64,000 nucleotides of DNA from Dinoroseobacter sp. Lineage in GTDB: Bacteria; Pseudomonadota; Alphaproteobacteria; Rhodobacterales; Rhodobacteraceae. This document shows, piece after piece, positions 10,323 through 20,814 of the stretch (positions are counted from its first letter, which is position 1; each line of letters begins with the position of its first letter). The DNA is taken from NCBI GenBank assembly GCA_030066795.1, contig JASJAW010000008.1, positions 49,869-113,868 on the forward strand, read 5' to 3'. The position numbers were made by a program, and so were the translations under genes. The notes beneath the pieces were generated by a model, which did no database searches, had not been told where the DNA came from, and worked only from the letters and a program-made list of their open reading frames with translations.

Positions 10323-10613
10323 ATGTGTCTCGGAATTCCCGGACAGATTGTCGAAATCACCGATGCTGACCGCCTTATGGCGATGGCCGATATCTCAGGT
10401 GTGCGGCGCGAAGTGAACGTCTCGTGTATCGCGGAGGGTCCGCTTCAGGATTTGGTCGGCAGTTACGCACTGATCCATGTCGGCTTTGCAATGGCGCGGA
10501 TAGACGAGGATGAAGCCGCAAAAACCCTGGAGGCGCTGCGGGGCCTCGGGGAGGCGCAAGAGACGTTGGAAGCAATGGAAGACGGCGCCCGAGCGTTGGA
10601 GGGAACGTCATGA
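10323..10613 (+). CDS. hypC: hydrogenase assembly chaperone HypC
   Basis: HypC is a small chaperone that carries the Fe(CN)2CO unit with HypD and hands it to the large-subunit precursor. The N-terminus MCLGIPGQIVEI has the essential Cys2. The 96 residues and the segment GSYALIHVGFAMARIDEDEA are typical. It starts 3 bp after hupR and overlaps hypD by 4 bp. A second family member, HupF, is encoded at 4503; the usual division is that HupF serves HupL specifically. Confidence 0.97.
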   Translation: MCLGIPGQIVEITDADRLMAMADISGVRREVNVSCIAEGPLQDLVGSYALIHVGFAMARIDEDEAAKTLEALRGLGEAQETLEAMEDGARALEGTS

Positions 10614-11773
10614 GATATATTGAGGAATTCAGGGACCCCAAGGCGGCCAAGGCCCTGTTGGCCGCAATAGAGACTGTGGTAGGCGAGATTGGCGCAACCG
10701 CCGACAAACCGGTCCACATCATGGAGATTTGCGGTGGTCACACACATGCAATCTTCCGCTACGGGCTCGACCGGCTGACCCCGCCCGGTATCGAGTTTAT
10801 CCATGGCCCCGGCTGTCCGGTTTGTGTGCTTCCGATGAGCCGCGTGGATGAGTGCGTGAAACTGGCCGAACGCCCCGAGGTGATTTTCACGACTTTCGGC
10901 GATGCAATGCGGGTTCCGGGCTCCAGGAAGTCTCTGATGCAGGCTAAGGCCGAAGGCGCAGACATTCGCATGGTCTACTCGCCCTTGGATGCGTTGGAAC
11001 TGGCGCGTCGCAATCCAGACCGGGAGATCGTCTTCTTCGGTCTTGGATTCGAAACGACAACCCCGTCCACAGCGCTTTCCATCCAGCAGGCGGCGCGGGA
11101 AGGTCTCGCGAACTTTAGCGTCTTCTGCAATCACATCACCGTCCCGCCGCCGATCAAGGCCCTGCTCGACGATCCGCATATGGTACTGGACGGGTTTGTC
11201 GGGCCTGGGCATGTCTCGATGGTGATTGGGACAACGCCGTACGACTTCATCGCGCGCGATTACGGCAAACCGATCGCAGTGGCCGGGTTTGAGCCGCTGG
11301 ACCTGCTCCAGTCGGTTCTGATGGTGCTTGAGCAGATCCGCGACGGGCGAGCAGAGGTCGAAAACCAATACTCGCGTGTGGTTCCGAGAGAGGGCAATGC
11401 GGTTAGCCTCGCAGCCATCGAAGATGTCTACGAAAAGCGCCCGAGTTTCGAATGGCGTGGCCTCGGCGAAATTGATGAAAGCGGCCTTCGCATTCGTGCA
11501 AAATACAAAGCCTTCGACGCCGAGGAGAAGTTTGGGATCGGCTACGGAGCCGAAAAGCGTGTCGTCGAAGAGGTCGAAGGCTGCGCCTGCGGGGAGGTTA
11601 TGACAGGCCGTATTAAGCCGACGGGCTGCCCACAATACGGTAAGGGCTGCACACCCGAAATGCCGCTTGGGGCACTGATGGTCAGTTCAGAAGGGGCCTG
11701 CGCCGCATACTGGCAATACGGCGGGTTGCGCGGTTTTGATCAAAGCGACGTACCGGTGGAGGCGGCAGAATGA
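10610..11773 (+). CDS. hypD: hydrogenase maturation protein HypD
   Basis: HypD holds a [4Fe-4S] cluster and is the scaffold where the CN and CO ligands are attached to iron, in complex with HypC and HypE. Conserved motifs are ICGGHTHAIFRYGL, the redox GPGCPVCVLP, GFETTTPSTAL, and the C-terminal cluster region with GCACGEV, GCPQYGKGC and EGACAAYW. Its 387 residues match the family length. It overlaps hypC and hypE by 4 bp each. Confidence 0.98.
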   Translation: MRYIEEFRDPKAAKALLAAIETVVGEIGATADKPVHIMEICGGHTHAIFRYGLDRLTPPGIEFIHGPGCPVCVLPMSRVDECVKLAERPEVIFTTFGDAMRVPGSRKSLMQAKAEGADIRMVYSPLDALELARRNPDREIVFFGLGFETTTPSTALSIQQAAREGLANFSVFCNHITVPPPIKALLDDPHMVLDGFVGPGHVSMVIGTTPYDFIARDYGKPIAVAGFEPLDLLQSVLMVLEQIRDGRAEVENQYSRVVPREGNAVSLAAIEDVYEKRPSFEWRGLGEIDESGLRIRAKYKAFDAEEKFGIGYGAEKRVVEEVEGCACGEVMTGRIKPTGCPQYGKGCTPEMPLGALMVSSEGACAAYWQYGGLRGFDQSDVPVEAAE

Positions 11774-12810
11774 ACGCGCCTTTTAGATCCCGTATCCGTG
11801 AAGAGGTTGTCACCTTGTCCCATGGCGGCGGCGGCAAGGCCATGCGCGACCTGATCGAGGACGTGTTCACCTCTGTTTTTTGCCCGGCTTCGATGGAAGA
11901 TCAGGCCCGACTGACCGATGCTGCGCTGCAGGAAAACGGCGTAAAGCTTGCTTTCACGACGGATAGTTTTGTTGTGGATCCAGTTGAGTTCCCGGGCGGA
12001 GACATCGGAAAAATCGCAGTATGTGGAACAGTGAACGACCTCGCGGTCGGCGGTGCGCGTCCTCTCTGGTTGTCCGCAGCTTTTATTATCGAGGAGGGGT
12101 GCGAGATCGCCTTGTTACGGCGCGTTGTAGCGTCAATGGCGGCGGAGGCCGACAAAGCAGGGGTCCGGATTGTCACCGGCGATACAAAGGTAGTTGGGCG
12201 CGGCAGTGCGGACAAAGTGTTCGTCACGACCTCAGGTGTTGGCGTCATTCCGGCAGGCCGTACTCTCGCAGCCGAGCATGTGCGTCCCGGCGATGTTGCG
12301 ATCGTTAACGGTGTGTTGGGCGATCACGGAGCAGCAATTCTGGCTGCGCGAGGAGATATGGCTCTATCTTCCGATATAGAAAGTGACTGTGCGGGACTTG
12401 GTCACCTGATGGAAGCCGTTGCGCGGGCAGCCCCAGGACTTCGGGCGGCTCGCGACGCAACTCGAGGCGGTCTTGCCAGTGCGCTCAATGAGATTGCAGT
12501 GGCTGCCGGGTGCGGGATCGAGATCAGCGAAGACCGGTTGCCCTTGCGAGAGGAAGTGAAAGGAATGTGCGAGATCCTCGGGCTCGATCCGCTGTATCTG
12601 GCGAATGAAGGAACACTGGTGCTCTTTGTTCCGGAGGATGAGGCTGAGGCCGCCCTCCAGGCCATGCAGAGCACGCCAGAGGGCCGACACGCATGTGTTG
12701 TCGGGCGCGCAGTGGCCTCGCATTCGGGTATGGTAACCATGCAGACGCGCTTTGGCGGCCAGCGGATCGTCGACATGCTGCTCGGAGAACAGTTGCCGCG
12801 CATTTGTTGA
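11770..12810 (+). CDS. hypE: hydrogenase maturation protein HypE
   Basis: HypE dehydrates the carbamoylated C-terminal Cys supplied by HypF to a thiocyanate, the source of the cyanide ligands. The C-terminus ends in the diagnostic PRIC. The AIR-synthase/PurM-like N-terminal ATP-binding region starts with LSHGGGGKAM. The 346 residues are normal. It overlaps hypD by 4 bp and is the last hydrogenase gene in the window. HypF, its obligate partner, is not encoded here and probably lies upstream of hupS. Confidence 0.98.
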   Translation: MNAPFRSRIREEVVTLSHGGGGKAMRDLIEDVFTSVFCPASMEDQARLTDAALQENGVKLAFTTDSFVVDPVEFPGGDIGKIAVCGTVNDLAVGGARPLWLSAAFIIEEGCEIALLRRVVASMAAEADKAGVRIVTGDTKVVGRGSADKVFVTTSGVGVIPAGRTLAAEHVRPGDVAIVNGVLGDHGAAILAARGDMALSSDIESDCAGLGHLMEAVARAAPGLRAARDATRGGLASALNEIAVAAGCGIEISEDRLPLREEVKGMCEILGLDPLYLANEGTLVLFVPEDEAEAALQAMQSTPEGRHACVVGRAVASHSGMVTMQTRFGGQRIVDMLLGEQLPRIC

Positions 12811-13724
12811 GCTAATCGGAGAGGGCCATTTTGGCGCCTCAGTAAGCAATTCGCCTCGGTGCCGGGGGTATTTCGGAGACCCTGGAGCCATGTTTTCAAT
12901 CTGCACAAAAAGAAGGCGTTTCTTGACGGATGTCGCCTTCGTAACCCCATAAAAGAGAACAAAAAAAGCAAATCTATCCACAGGGCGTCCAGGGAAAATC
13001 CCACTGTTTTCAGGGGTTTATGCACAAGAATTTTGCGAGATCGTCACGTTTTTTGTTGCGCGACTCACCTTTGAGGCGCAGGGTTCATACACCGCTTCAG
13101 AAAACTTCGGTTGGACGCTGCGGACGCAAAGACCCCGGTCGCTATTGGGGAGTTCAAGGTCGGATCTCTGATGCAGCCTTGAGCGCAACCGGCAACCGGT
13201 CGCATGTTGGATCGCGTGGAGGTGAAAGCTTCGTGGCGAATGAAGGTGCGGAGGCTTTGATGTCGCTTACCGTGTGGGCGTGCGAGCGCCAGGACGGACG
13301 AGGCAGATAAGCAGGGTTGAGCGGGGAGTGTTGGGTCTTTGGACGCAAAACTCTGGCACCGGGTGGCAACGCCTGACTGCAAGCTGGGCCTTCAGTCGCC
13401 CCCTGGGGGGAGATCGGGTTCAAGAAGGCGTCAGAAAGTTCGGGCTTAAGTCCAACTTCCTGACGCCTTTTCTTTCTTCCAAAAAGATCTGAATTGCCAA
13501 TCGCGTCCGAAGCGTCTCGAAGTTTTGCAAGTGGCATCTGCCATCGGTGCCGCAAATCGCGTCAAAGTCTGGCTCAACATCCTCTCATACTCTGCCTTTA
13601 AGGCGGACAGAGGCGTCGTTTTTGACAGGAGACAGACTTTTTAGCAGCCATGCCCGTCCGAAGCTGGGCGGGGGAAAAGAAACCTGCAATAACAACATGG
13701 AAACATCTTAAGGCCACTCAGTTC
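12811..13724. other. 0.9-kb spacer without a credible gene
   Basis: Frames in this stretch are short, overlap on both strands and show no recognisable domain. The segment just after hypE is A-rich (about 12900-12975) and has an inverted repeat GAAGGCG/CGCCTTC. A strong terminator lies at 13425-13469 with no coding gene immediately before it on the + strand. A non-coding transcript or long leader is possible. Confidence 0.6.
13425..13477 (+). terminator. strong intrinsic terminator in the hypE-transglutaminase gap
   Basis: AAGGCGTCAGAAAGTT (13425-13440) pairs with AACTTCCTGACGCCTT (13454-13469) with one mismatch across a 13-nt loop, followed by TTCTTTCT. It lies about 615 bp beyond hypE, so it may end a read-through hyp transcript or a separate small RNA. 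Confidence 0.7.
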
Positions 13725-16700
13725 ATGTCGATTTACGCCAGCCTGTATCACCTGACGCATTATCGGTACGATCGGCCGGTTTCGCTTTCTCCGCAAATTG
13801 TCAGGCTCCGACCCGCGCCGCACAGCCGGACGCGTGTTATTTCGCACAGTCTCAAGGTATCGCCCGGTGGGCACTTCGTGAACCATCAGCAGGACCCTTA
13901 CGGTAACTGGATGGCGCGGTTTGTGTTCCCGGAGCCCGTGCGCGAGTTCAAAATCGAAGTCGATTTGGTCGCGGACATGACCGTTTACAATCCCTTCGAC
14001 TTTTTCGTTGAAGACAGCGCAGAACATTGGCCCTTCGACTACCCTGTCGATCTGAAAGATGACCTTGTGATTTACAGGACGCCCGAGGCCGAGGGACCGC
14101 TTCTTGCGCAGTTCATCGGCTCCATTGGGTTTGACCAGGATCGGACCGTCGATTTTCTGGTTGGTCTGAACGCACGCGTTGCGCAAGAAGTCGACTACAC
14201 AATTCGTCTTGAACCGGGGGTTCAAACCCCCGAAGAGACCTTACAGAGACGCTCGGGCTCGTGTCGCGATTCCAGCTGGCTTCTGGTGCAGGTCCTCAGG
14301 CATCTGGGCTTCGCTGCCCGCTTCGTTTCTGGGTACCTCATACAGCTCAAGCCCGACGTCAAAGCGCTCGACGGACCCTCGGGGACGGATCACGATTTTA
14401 CGGACCTTCATGCCTGGGTGGAGGTCTACCTCCCCGGAGCTGGTTGGATCGGTCTCGATCCGACGTCTGGCCTTCTGACCGGGGAAAGTCATGTTCCCCT
14501 TGCTGCCGCCCCGCATTTCAAGAACGCTGCCCCGATCTCCGGGACGGCGAGCTTTGCCGAGACCCGGTTCACCTTCGACATGCAGGTCGCGCGAGTATCC
14601 GAACACCCCCGGATCACCAAGCCGTTCTCAGACGAAGCATGGGAAAACCTGAACCGGACCGGGCGTCAGGTCGACGCATTTTTGAACGCAGAAGATGTCC
14701 GCCTCACCATGGGGGGCGAGCCTACTTTCGTGTCGATCGACGACTTCGAAAGCGATGAGTGGAATACAGATGCAGTCGGTCCGATGAAGCGGGGTCTTGC
14801 GGACAAGCTTATCCGCCGTCTCCGCGAGCGTTTCGCGCCGGGGGGCTTCCTGCACTACGGTCAAGGGAAGTGGTATCCGGGCGAAAGCCTTCCACGGTGG
14901 ACCTTCTCGCTCTACTGGCGCGGTGATGGGAAACCTGTCTGGGCTGACGAGACGCTGGTTGCCCTCGAAGGGGAAGAGACAGGCGCGACGGCGGAGCAGT
15001 CTCAGGTATTTCTGGAAACCATGGCTGATAAACTTGGCCTTGATGCTGAATTTGTCGCTCCTGCCTATGAGGACACCGCAGAGTGGATCATCAAGGAAGG
15101 CAATCTGCCAGAGAATGTGACACCAGAGAATTCAAAGCTCAAAGATCCCGAAGAACGCGCGCGGATCGCGAAGGTTTTTGAGCGAGGATTGACGGAGCCT
15201 GCCGGTCATGTCCTGCCTATCCAGAGCTGGCAATCGAAATCAACGGGACGCCGCTGGCGCTCGGAAAAGTGGAAGTTGCGCAGAGGCAAGGTCTTCCTGG
15301 TGCCGGGAGACAGTGCTGTTGGTTACCGTTTGCCGCTTGGAACGTTGCCGTATGTTCCGCCGTCCCAGTTTCCCTATACCTACGTCACCGACCCGACCAT
15401 CCCGCGCGCGCCACTGCCTGACTACCATGAAGAGGCGGGCGATTCTTTGCCCGCGCCAAGTGCTGAACACCGTCAGCCAGTTTCGGAGCCCGCTCCGACG
15501 GAACCGGTTCAGGCCCTTGTCGAGCAGGAGATCACAATTGGAGGTGCGGTAAGAACAGCGGTTTCCGTGGAGCCCCGCGACGGACGCCTTTGCGTTTTCA
15601 TGCCACCGGTCGAGGATGCGGAGGACTACCTTGATCTGTTGCGCGCTGCCGAGGCCACGGCAAAGGAAATGAGCCTGCCGATCCATATCGAAGGCTACGC
15701 TCCGCCCGATGACCCGCGCCTCAATGTGATCCGTGTCGCCCCCGATCCGGGCGTGCTGGAGGTCAATATCCATCCTGCTCACAGTTGGGCGGATTGCGTA
15801 ACAACTACGGAGGCGATCTATGAGGAGGCCCGTCTCTGCCGTCTTGGGGCCGACAAGTTCATGATCGACGGGCGACATACCGGGACCGGAGGTGGCAACC
15901 ATGTCGTCGTTGGCGGGGGCACCACCAATGACAGCCCCTTCCTGCGCCGCCCGGACCTATTGAAATCGCTGATCTTGCTCTGGCAGCGTCATCCATCTCT
16001 GAGCTACCTCTTTTCTGGCTTGTTCATTGGGCCGACAAGTCAGGCGCCGCGCATCGACGAAGCGCGCCACGACACACTCTATGAACTTGAGATTGCTTTG
16101 TCGCAAATCCCAAAGCCAGGTGAAGGGGGAATGCCGCCACCCTGGCTGGTGGACCGGCTCCTGCGCAATATGTTGACCGATGTAACAGGCAACACCCACA
16201 GGGCAGAGATCTGTATCGACAAGCTCTATTCGCCGGATGGGCCCACGGGCCGGCTGGGACTGGTCGAATTCCGCGGCTTTGAAATGCCGCCGCACCCGAG
16301 GATGAACCTTGCCCAGCAGCTCTTGCTTAGGGCGATTATTGCCCGGGCCTGGCAGTCTCCGGTTGAGGGACGCCCTGTGCGGTGGGGCACAGTTCTGCAC
16401 GACCGCTACATGCTTCCCCACTTTTTGTGGGAGGATTTTCTGACGGTGCTGCGAGATCTCAGTACCCATGGCTTCGAGCTGGACCCGATTTGGTACGAGG
16501 CCCAAGCTGAATTTCGCTTTCCGTTCTGTGGCGAGGTCGAGGCGGAGGGCGTTCATCTCGAGTTACGGCAGGCTCTGGAGCCGTGGCATGTCCTCGGCGA
16601 AACCGGAGCGATCGGTGGTACCGTCCGGTATACCGACAGCTCAGTTGAACGACTCCAAGTGAAAATGACGACATCCGCGTCTGATCGCTATAAGATCATG

Positions 16701-17069
16701 TGCAACCGCCGACCGGTTCCACTTACCCATACCGGTACATCCGGCGCGAGCGTCGGAGCCGTGCGCTTCAAGGCGTGGCAGCCCGCCGAAGCGCTGCACC
16801 CGGTTCTGCCCATAAATGCGCCATTGGTCTTCGATATCTACGACACGTGGACGGGACGACCGATTGGCGGATGTGTGTACCATGTCGCGCATCCCGGTGG
16901 GCGTAACTACGAAACTTTTCCTGTGAACGGAAACGAGGCCGAGGCACGTCGACTTGCCCGCTTCGAGCCCCACGGCCACTCAACCGGCGCGTATCAGCCG
17001 GCGACCGAATTGCCGCATCCCGAATTCCCGATGACGCTCGACCTTCGCCGCCCGGCGAGTTTAACATGA
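13725..17069 (+). CDS. transglutaminase-like protease fused to DUF2126
   Basis: This is a 1114-residue two-part protein. The N-terminal part is a bacterial transglutaminase-like thiol enzyme: an N-terminal beta domain ([17 protein letters not shown]) and a core with the triad Cys180 (SGSCRD), His229 (DLHAW) and Asp245 (LDPTSG). From about residue 320 ([14 protein letters not shown]) it matches the DUF2126 region always found in this gene context. The start at 13725 gives the family's usual [18 protein letters not shown]; an upstream ATG at 13650 would add 25 unsupported residues. It overlaps the next gene by 4 bp. The conserved three-gene set has been proposed to make or process peptide tags; its true role is unknown. 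Confidence 0.88.
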   Translation: MSIYASLYHLTHYRYDRPVSLSPQIVRLRPAPHSRTRVISHSLKVSPGGHFVNHQQDPYGNWMARFVFPEPVREFKIEVDLVADMTVYNPFDFFVEDSAEHWPFDYPVDLKDDLVIYRTPEAEGPLLAQFIGSIGFDQDRTVDFLVGLNARVAQEVDYTIRLEPGVQTPEETLQRRSGSCRDSSWLLVQVLRHLGFAARFVSGYLIQLKPDVKALDGPSGTDHDFTDLHAWVEVYLPGAGWIGLDPTSGLLTGESHVPLAAAPHFKNAAPISGTASFAETRFTFDMQVARVSEHPRITKPFSDEAWENLNRTGRQVDAFLNAEDVRLTMGGEPTFVSIDDFESDEWNTDAVGPMKRGLADKLIRRLRERFAPGGFLHYGQGKWYPGESLPRWTFSLYWRGDGKPVWADETLVALEGEETGATAEQSQVFLETMADKLGLDAEFVAPAYEDTAEWIIKEGNLPENVTPENSKLKDPEERARIAKVFERGLTEPAGHVLPIQSWQSKSTGRRWRSEKWKLRRGKVFLVPGDSAVGYRLPLGTLPYVPPSQFPYTYVTDPTIPRAPLPDYHEEAGDSLPAPSAEHRQPVSEPAPTEPVQALVEQEITIGGAVRTAVSVEPRDGRLCVFMPPVEDAEDYLDLLRAAEATAKEMSLPIHIEGYAPPDDPRLNVIRVAPDPGVLEVNIHPAHSWADCVTTTEAIYEEARLCRLGADKFMIDGRHTGTGGGNHVVVGGGTTNDSPFLRRPDLLKSLILLWQRHPSLSYLFSGLFIGPTSQAPRIDEARHDTLYELEIALSQIPKPGEGGMPPPWLVDRLLRNMLTDVTGNTHRAEICIDKLYSPDGPTGRLGLVEFRGFEMPPHPRMNLAQQLLLRAIIARAWQSPVEGRPVRWGTVLHDRYMLPHFLWEDFLTVLRDLSTHGFELDPIWYEAQAEFRFPFCGEVEAEGVHLELRQALEPWHVLGETGAIGGTVRYTDSSVERLQVKMTTSASDRYKIMCNRRPVPLTHTGTSGASVGAVRFKAWQPAEALHPVLPINAPLVFDIYDTWTGRPIGGCVYHVAHPGGRNYETFPVNGNEAEARRLARFEPHGHSTGAYQPATELPHPEFPMTLDLRRPASLT

Positions 17070-19465
17070 CGCGCCAGATGGAACCTCTGTCCGACGGGCT
17101 TCCGGCCTTTCTGACCAACTATACGGTTAGCCCCGGAATTTCCGATGAGCTCTTTGACGCGAACGGCGAGATGCGCCCGGTGTGGTCTGCCTTTCTCCAG
17201 CAACTCGCAAAACTGTCCCCGGATCAGGTGGTAGAGCGCTTTGCGAGGGGAGATCAGTACCTCCGCGACGCCGGCGTTTTTTACCGACAGTACAGCTCCG
17301 ACCCTTTACAGGAGAGGCAATGGCCGCTCAGCCACATACCTGTGATACTTCATGAGAGCGAGTGGGACGCAATCTGCGCAGGGCTCGCGCAGCGCGCGGA
17401 TCTGCTGGAGCGGGTGGTTGCTGATCTCTATGGTTCGGGCCAACTTGTAAAGGACGGACACCTTCCCGCCAGCCTCATCGCTCAAAATGCCGAGTGGCAT
17501 CGCCCCCTTGTTGGCATTACCCCGGCATCGGGTCACTTCCTGCATCTGATCGCTTTCGAGATCGGCCGCAGCCCGGATGGCTCTTGGCTCGTTCTCGGAG
17601 ATCGCACGCAAGCGCCGTCTGGAGCCGGGTTTGCCCTCGAAAACCGGATGGCGACCGCACGCATTTTCCCAGGCCCAGTGCCTCGTGCCAACGTACGCCG
17701 CCTTGCCGGGTTCTTTAATGCCTTCCGCAACGCGATGGACGCGCTCCCGGGACTACACGGTCGTCGGGCTGCGATCCTCTCGCCGGGTCCGGGAAACGAC
17801 ACCTACTTTGAACACACCTATGTTGCTCGCTACCTTGGTCTGCCGCTTTTGGAGGGCGAGGATCTTGTCGTCGAGAACGGCGCGGTCCAGGTTCGGACAG
17901 TCTCGGGGCCACAAACCGTCGGCGTGCTCTGGCGGCGACTGGACGCAGCCTATGCCGACCCGCTCGAACTTGATGAAACGTCGCAAATCGGAACGCCCGG
18001 GCTTGTCGATGCCCTGCGCCAGTCAAATGTGGATATCGTCAATGCTCTCGGTACAGGCATTCTCGAAACGCGAGCTCTCCTCGCATTCCTGCCCAAGATC
18101 GCTGAAGTGTTGAATGGGGAGCCACTCCAGCTTCCGAATATTGCGACTTGGTGGTGTGGTCAGCCCTCCGAGCGGTCGTTCGTGAAAGCAAACGCAGAGA
18201 ACATGTATATCGGCGAGGCTCTGAGCCGGGCGCTCCCGTTTGATATCGGAAATGCATCCTCCCTCGCACGGGAGGCGCGCAGTCTGACAGATGATGCCCT
18301 CTCCGATTGGATCGACGCAAACGCGCCAAATCTGGTCGGGCAGGAAGCGGTGACACTGTCCACAACCCCTTGTTGGGTCGAAGGGCGCCTGATGCCCAGA
18401 CCAATGAGTATTCGCGTATTTGCTGCACGCACGCCACAAGGCTGGACGTTCCTTCCGGGCGGCTATGCACGTGTTGGCCGTACCGGAGATACTACAGCGC
18501 TCTCGATGCAGCAGGGCGGGTCGGTTGCCGATGTCTGGGTCATGTGCGACGGCCCTGCCGTTCCGGAAACTCTCTTTGATCACGAGAGCTTCCGGCGCGA
18601 AGACACGGGTGCCTTACCCAGCAGGGCTGCTGACAACCTTTACTGGCTTGGCCGATATGTGGAACGCACCGAGGGCGTGATCCGACTGCTGCGCGGCTAT
18701 CACCTGAGGCTTGCCGAGACCGGAGATCCCAACGACGGCAGCCTTTTAAGGGTTGCCGATCTCCTCCGCACGCTCCTCATCGATGTCACGCAGCCGATCC
18801 ATGCCGCTATTGAACCCAGCCTTGCCGCGGCGCGGGTGTGCGCGGGCAAGGTGCGCGATCGCTTCTCTGTCGACGGCTGGGCCGCACTGACCGACCTCGT
18901 CAACAGTCTCGAGGCGATATCCGGTAACCTGCCGCCCGGGGACGATGCCGCCCGCGAGCTCGGCATCCTTTTGCGCAAGATCACCGGCTTCAACGGTCTG
19001 GTACATGAGAACATGCACCGTACGTCCGCATGGCGCTTTCTGACATTCGGCCGAGCGGTCGAGCGCGCGGACGCCGCGGCGGCCGTCGCCGTGGCGGCGA
19101 CGGGCGGAACGGGCTCGGCCTCAGGGCTTCTCGACATGGCTATCGAATACGGGGACAGCCGCGTGACGCATCAACGCCGCTACCGTATTGATCCCACACG
19201 GGAGACGGTGATTGACCTGCTCGCCCTTGATGCGCACAATCCGCGGTCGGTTTTGTTTCAAGTGACCTCCATGCGTCGCATAGCGGAGGATCTTCCCAAG
19301 GCGCGTGTCGAAGGACGCGTCTCAGAGCTGCTGGGGTCGCTCCTTCGTCTCGAAACAGAGCTGGTCATTGCGCACCCCAAATCGGTCACACCAAGCGTGC
19401 TCATAGACCTTCGCAGCGCCCTTGCTGAAGTGTCTAGTGAACTTTCAGCGGCTTATCTGATCTGA
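17066..19465 (+). CDS. circularly permuted ATP-grasp fused to alpha-E domain
   Basis: This 799-residue protein joins two families often encoded separately. Residues 1 to about 500 are a circularly permuted ATP-grasp domain (older names DUF404/DUF407), recognisable by [29 protein letters not shown], and [20 protein letters not shown]. From about 515 ([15 protein letters not shown]) it is an alpha-E helical domain (DUF403). The ATP-grasp part is predicted to form amide bonds, and the alpha-E part is helical with unknown function. It overlaps the upstream gene by 4 bp and is followed 9 bp later by a second transglutaminase. Confidence 0.88.
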   Translation: MTRQMEPLSDGLPAFLTNYTVSPGISDELFDANGEMRPVWSAFLQQLAKLSPDQVVERFARGDQYLRDAGVFYRQYSSDPLQERQWPLSHIPVILHESEWDAICAGLAQRADLLERVVADLYGSGQLVKDGHLPASLIAQNAEWHRPLVGITPASGHFLHLIAFEIGRSPDGSWLVLGDRTQAPSGAGFALENRMATARIFPGPVPRANVRRLAGFFNAFRNAMDALPGLHGRRAAILSPGPGNDTYFEHTYVARYLGLPLLEGEDLVVENGAVQVRTVSGPQTVGVLWRRLDAAYADPLELDETSQIGTPGLVDALRQSNVDIVNALGTGILETRALLAFLPKIAEVLNGEPLQLPNIATWWCGQPSERSFVKANAENMYIGEALSRALPFDIGNASSLAREARSLTDDALSDWIDANAPNLVGQEAVTLSTTPCWVEGRLMPRPMSIRVFAARTPQGWTFLPGGYARVGRTGDTTALSMQQGGSVADVWVMCDGPAVPETLFDHESFRREDTGALPSRAADNLYWLGRYVERTEGVIRLLRGYHLRLAETGDPNDGSLLRVADLLRTLLIDVTQPIHAAIEPSLAAARVCAGKVRDRFSVDGWAALTDLVNSLEAISGNLPPGDDAARELGILLRKITGFNGLVHENMHRTSAWRFLTFGRAVERADAAAAVAVAATGGTGSASGLLDMAIEYGDSRVTHQRRYRIDPTRETVIDLLALDAHNPRSVLFQVTSMRRIAEDLPKARVEGRVSELLGSLLRLETELVIAHPKSVTPSVLIDLRSALAEVSSELSAAYLI

Positions 19466-19474
19466 GGACAGCGT

Positions 19475-20350
19475 ATGCGCTATAATATCCGCCTCTCGAT
19501 CGGTTACATCTACGGCGCTCCGTCGGATCATGCGCGGACGCTGGTGCGCCTTTTGCCATCGGACCTGCCCGGCAGACAGCTCGTGTCTTCCCGTCTTCTG
19601 TCCGTGTATCCTATGCCAGATGAACGCCGTGATACGACCGATTTCTTCGGCAACGCGATGTCCGTTCTGGCGTTTCACCAACCGATTGAACAGATTGATC
19701 TGACTGTTGCTGCCCGGGCCGAACGTCTGCAGCCTTCCGATAGCCTTGACCTCTCACCAAGTCTCGGGGCGCTGGCACCCGAGGTCGCACAGTACCGCAG
19801 TCTCGAAGCCGCGGCGCCGCACCACTACCTCGGGCCGTCCAAGCGTATCGGTCTCGAGCCTGCAATAGCCGAGTTTGCTGCTGCGTCCTCCGATCCGCGG
19901 CTGACCGTTCTGCAAACCGTCGACGCAATCACGTCGGCGGTTCACTCCGTTATGCGGTTCGATCCAGGTGCTACCGATGTGGATACGCCAACAGGCGAGG
20001 CCTTTGCCAACCGTCATGGTGTCTGTCAGGATTTCTCTCACATAACCATCGCGGCCCTACGATCGCTGGGAATTCCCGCCAGGTATGTCTCGGGTTTTTT
20101 GCGTACGATCCCTCCGGCGGGACAGCCCCGTCTTGAAGGTGCAGATGCAATGCATGCGTGGGTTGCAGCGTGGTGCGGTGCGGAAGCTGGCTGGATTGAA
20201 TTCGATCCTACAAATGCCTGCATGGTCGGAACTGATCATGTTGCCGTAGCCTATGGCCGCGACTACGCCGATGTTGCACCCGTCAAGGGCGTCCTTCGGA
20301 CGTCCGGCGATCAGACAAGCCAGCATAGCGTTGATGTCGAGCCGGTTTAG
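19475..20350 (+). CDS. transglutaminase-like cysteine peptidase family protein
   Basis: This 291-residue stand-alone transglutaminase-like protein has the N-terminal beta domain followed by the catalytic core. The triad residues are Cys184 (HGVCQDFSH), His227 (DAMHAW) and Asp244 (FDPTN). No signal peptide is apparent, so a cytoplasmic location is likely. It closes the three-gene operon with the ATP-grasp/alpha-E protein and the DUF2126 protein. Biochemical function is unknown; peptide cleavage or ligation is the family expectation. Confidence 0.88.
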   Translation: MRYNIRLSIGYIYGAPSDHARTLVRLLPSDLPGRQLVSSRLLSVYPMPDERRDTTDFFGNAMSVLAFHQPIEQIDLTVAARAERLQPSDSLDLSPSLGALAPEVAQYRSLEAAAPHHYLGPSKRIGLEPAIAEFAAASSDPRLTVLQTVDAITSAVHSVMRFDPGATDVDTPTGEAFANRHGVCQDFSHITIAALRSLGIPARYVSGFLRTIPPAGQPRLEGADAMHAWVAAWCGAEAGWIEFDPTNACMVGTDHVAVAYGRDYADVAPVKGVLRTSGDQTSQHSVDVEPV

Positions 20351-20814
20351 CGCCGCCCGGTGGATGGTCAGCCGAGAACAACCCCGTCTAGACCTCCATA
20401 AATGTAGGGACCGTGAAGGCCGGCCCGTCATCAAGAGCTGCATGTTTTCTTGGCCGGGCTTGCGCGTGCGCTTTGCGGATCGGCGCAGAGGTTGAGGCTT
20501 TGGTGGTGTCGAGTTCCCTTACCAGGCAGGTCGAAAGTCAAGCCAGCCGCTTGTCCGATTTCGGCAGAGCGTTTCCAGGTATTTGAGAAAGGAGTCGGCG
20601 CTCCTCCCAACACGTTTCGGTACGTCCGCTTTGTCCTCTGTTTTTGCCTTCTGCAAAGCAGTCGCTTGGCCGAAATACCTTCGGCGGGCGTGGTTGGGGG
20701 CTTTGGGTTTCCCCGAAACAGAATACCACCGCTAAGACGATGGTCCGAATTTACGCATCAAGAGATTGCGTCTCGATGCCGGTTCTTTAGAGTCTGCGGA
20801 GCATTAAGTGGCTA
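20351..20814. other. intergenic region before the L,D-transpeptidase gene
   Basis: A 464-bp gap. An open frame runs through 20450-20815 on the + strand but is Cys/Arg-rich, lacks any domain and looks accidental. A small hairpin (GCCGAA 20669-20674 with TTCGGC 20680-20685) is present without a T-run. I see no clear operator or terminator. Confidence 0.5.

Noticed and set aside
12974..13026. Two DnaA-box-like 9-mers (CTATCCACA and TTATGCACA) next to an A-rich stretch, suggesting an origin
   Set aside because: Each has one mismatch, only two are present, and no dnaA, repABC, parAB or hemE genes are nearby.
12859..13555. Several small frames on both strands between hypE and the transglutaminase gene
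   Set aside because: They overlap one another, lack convincing ribosome sites and show no domain or signal peptide.
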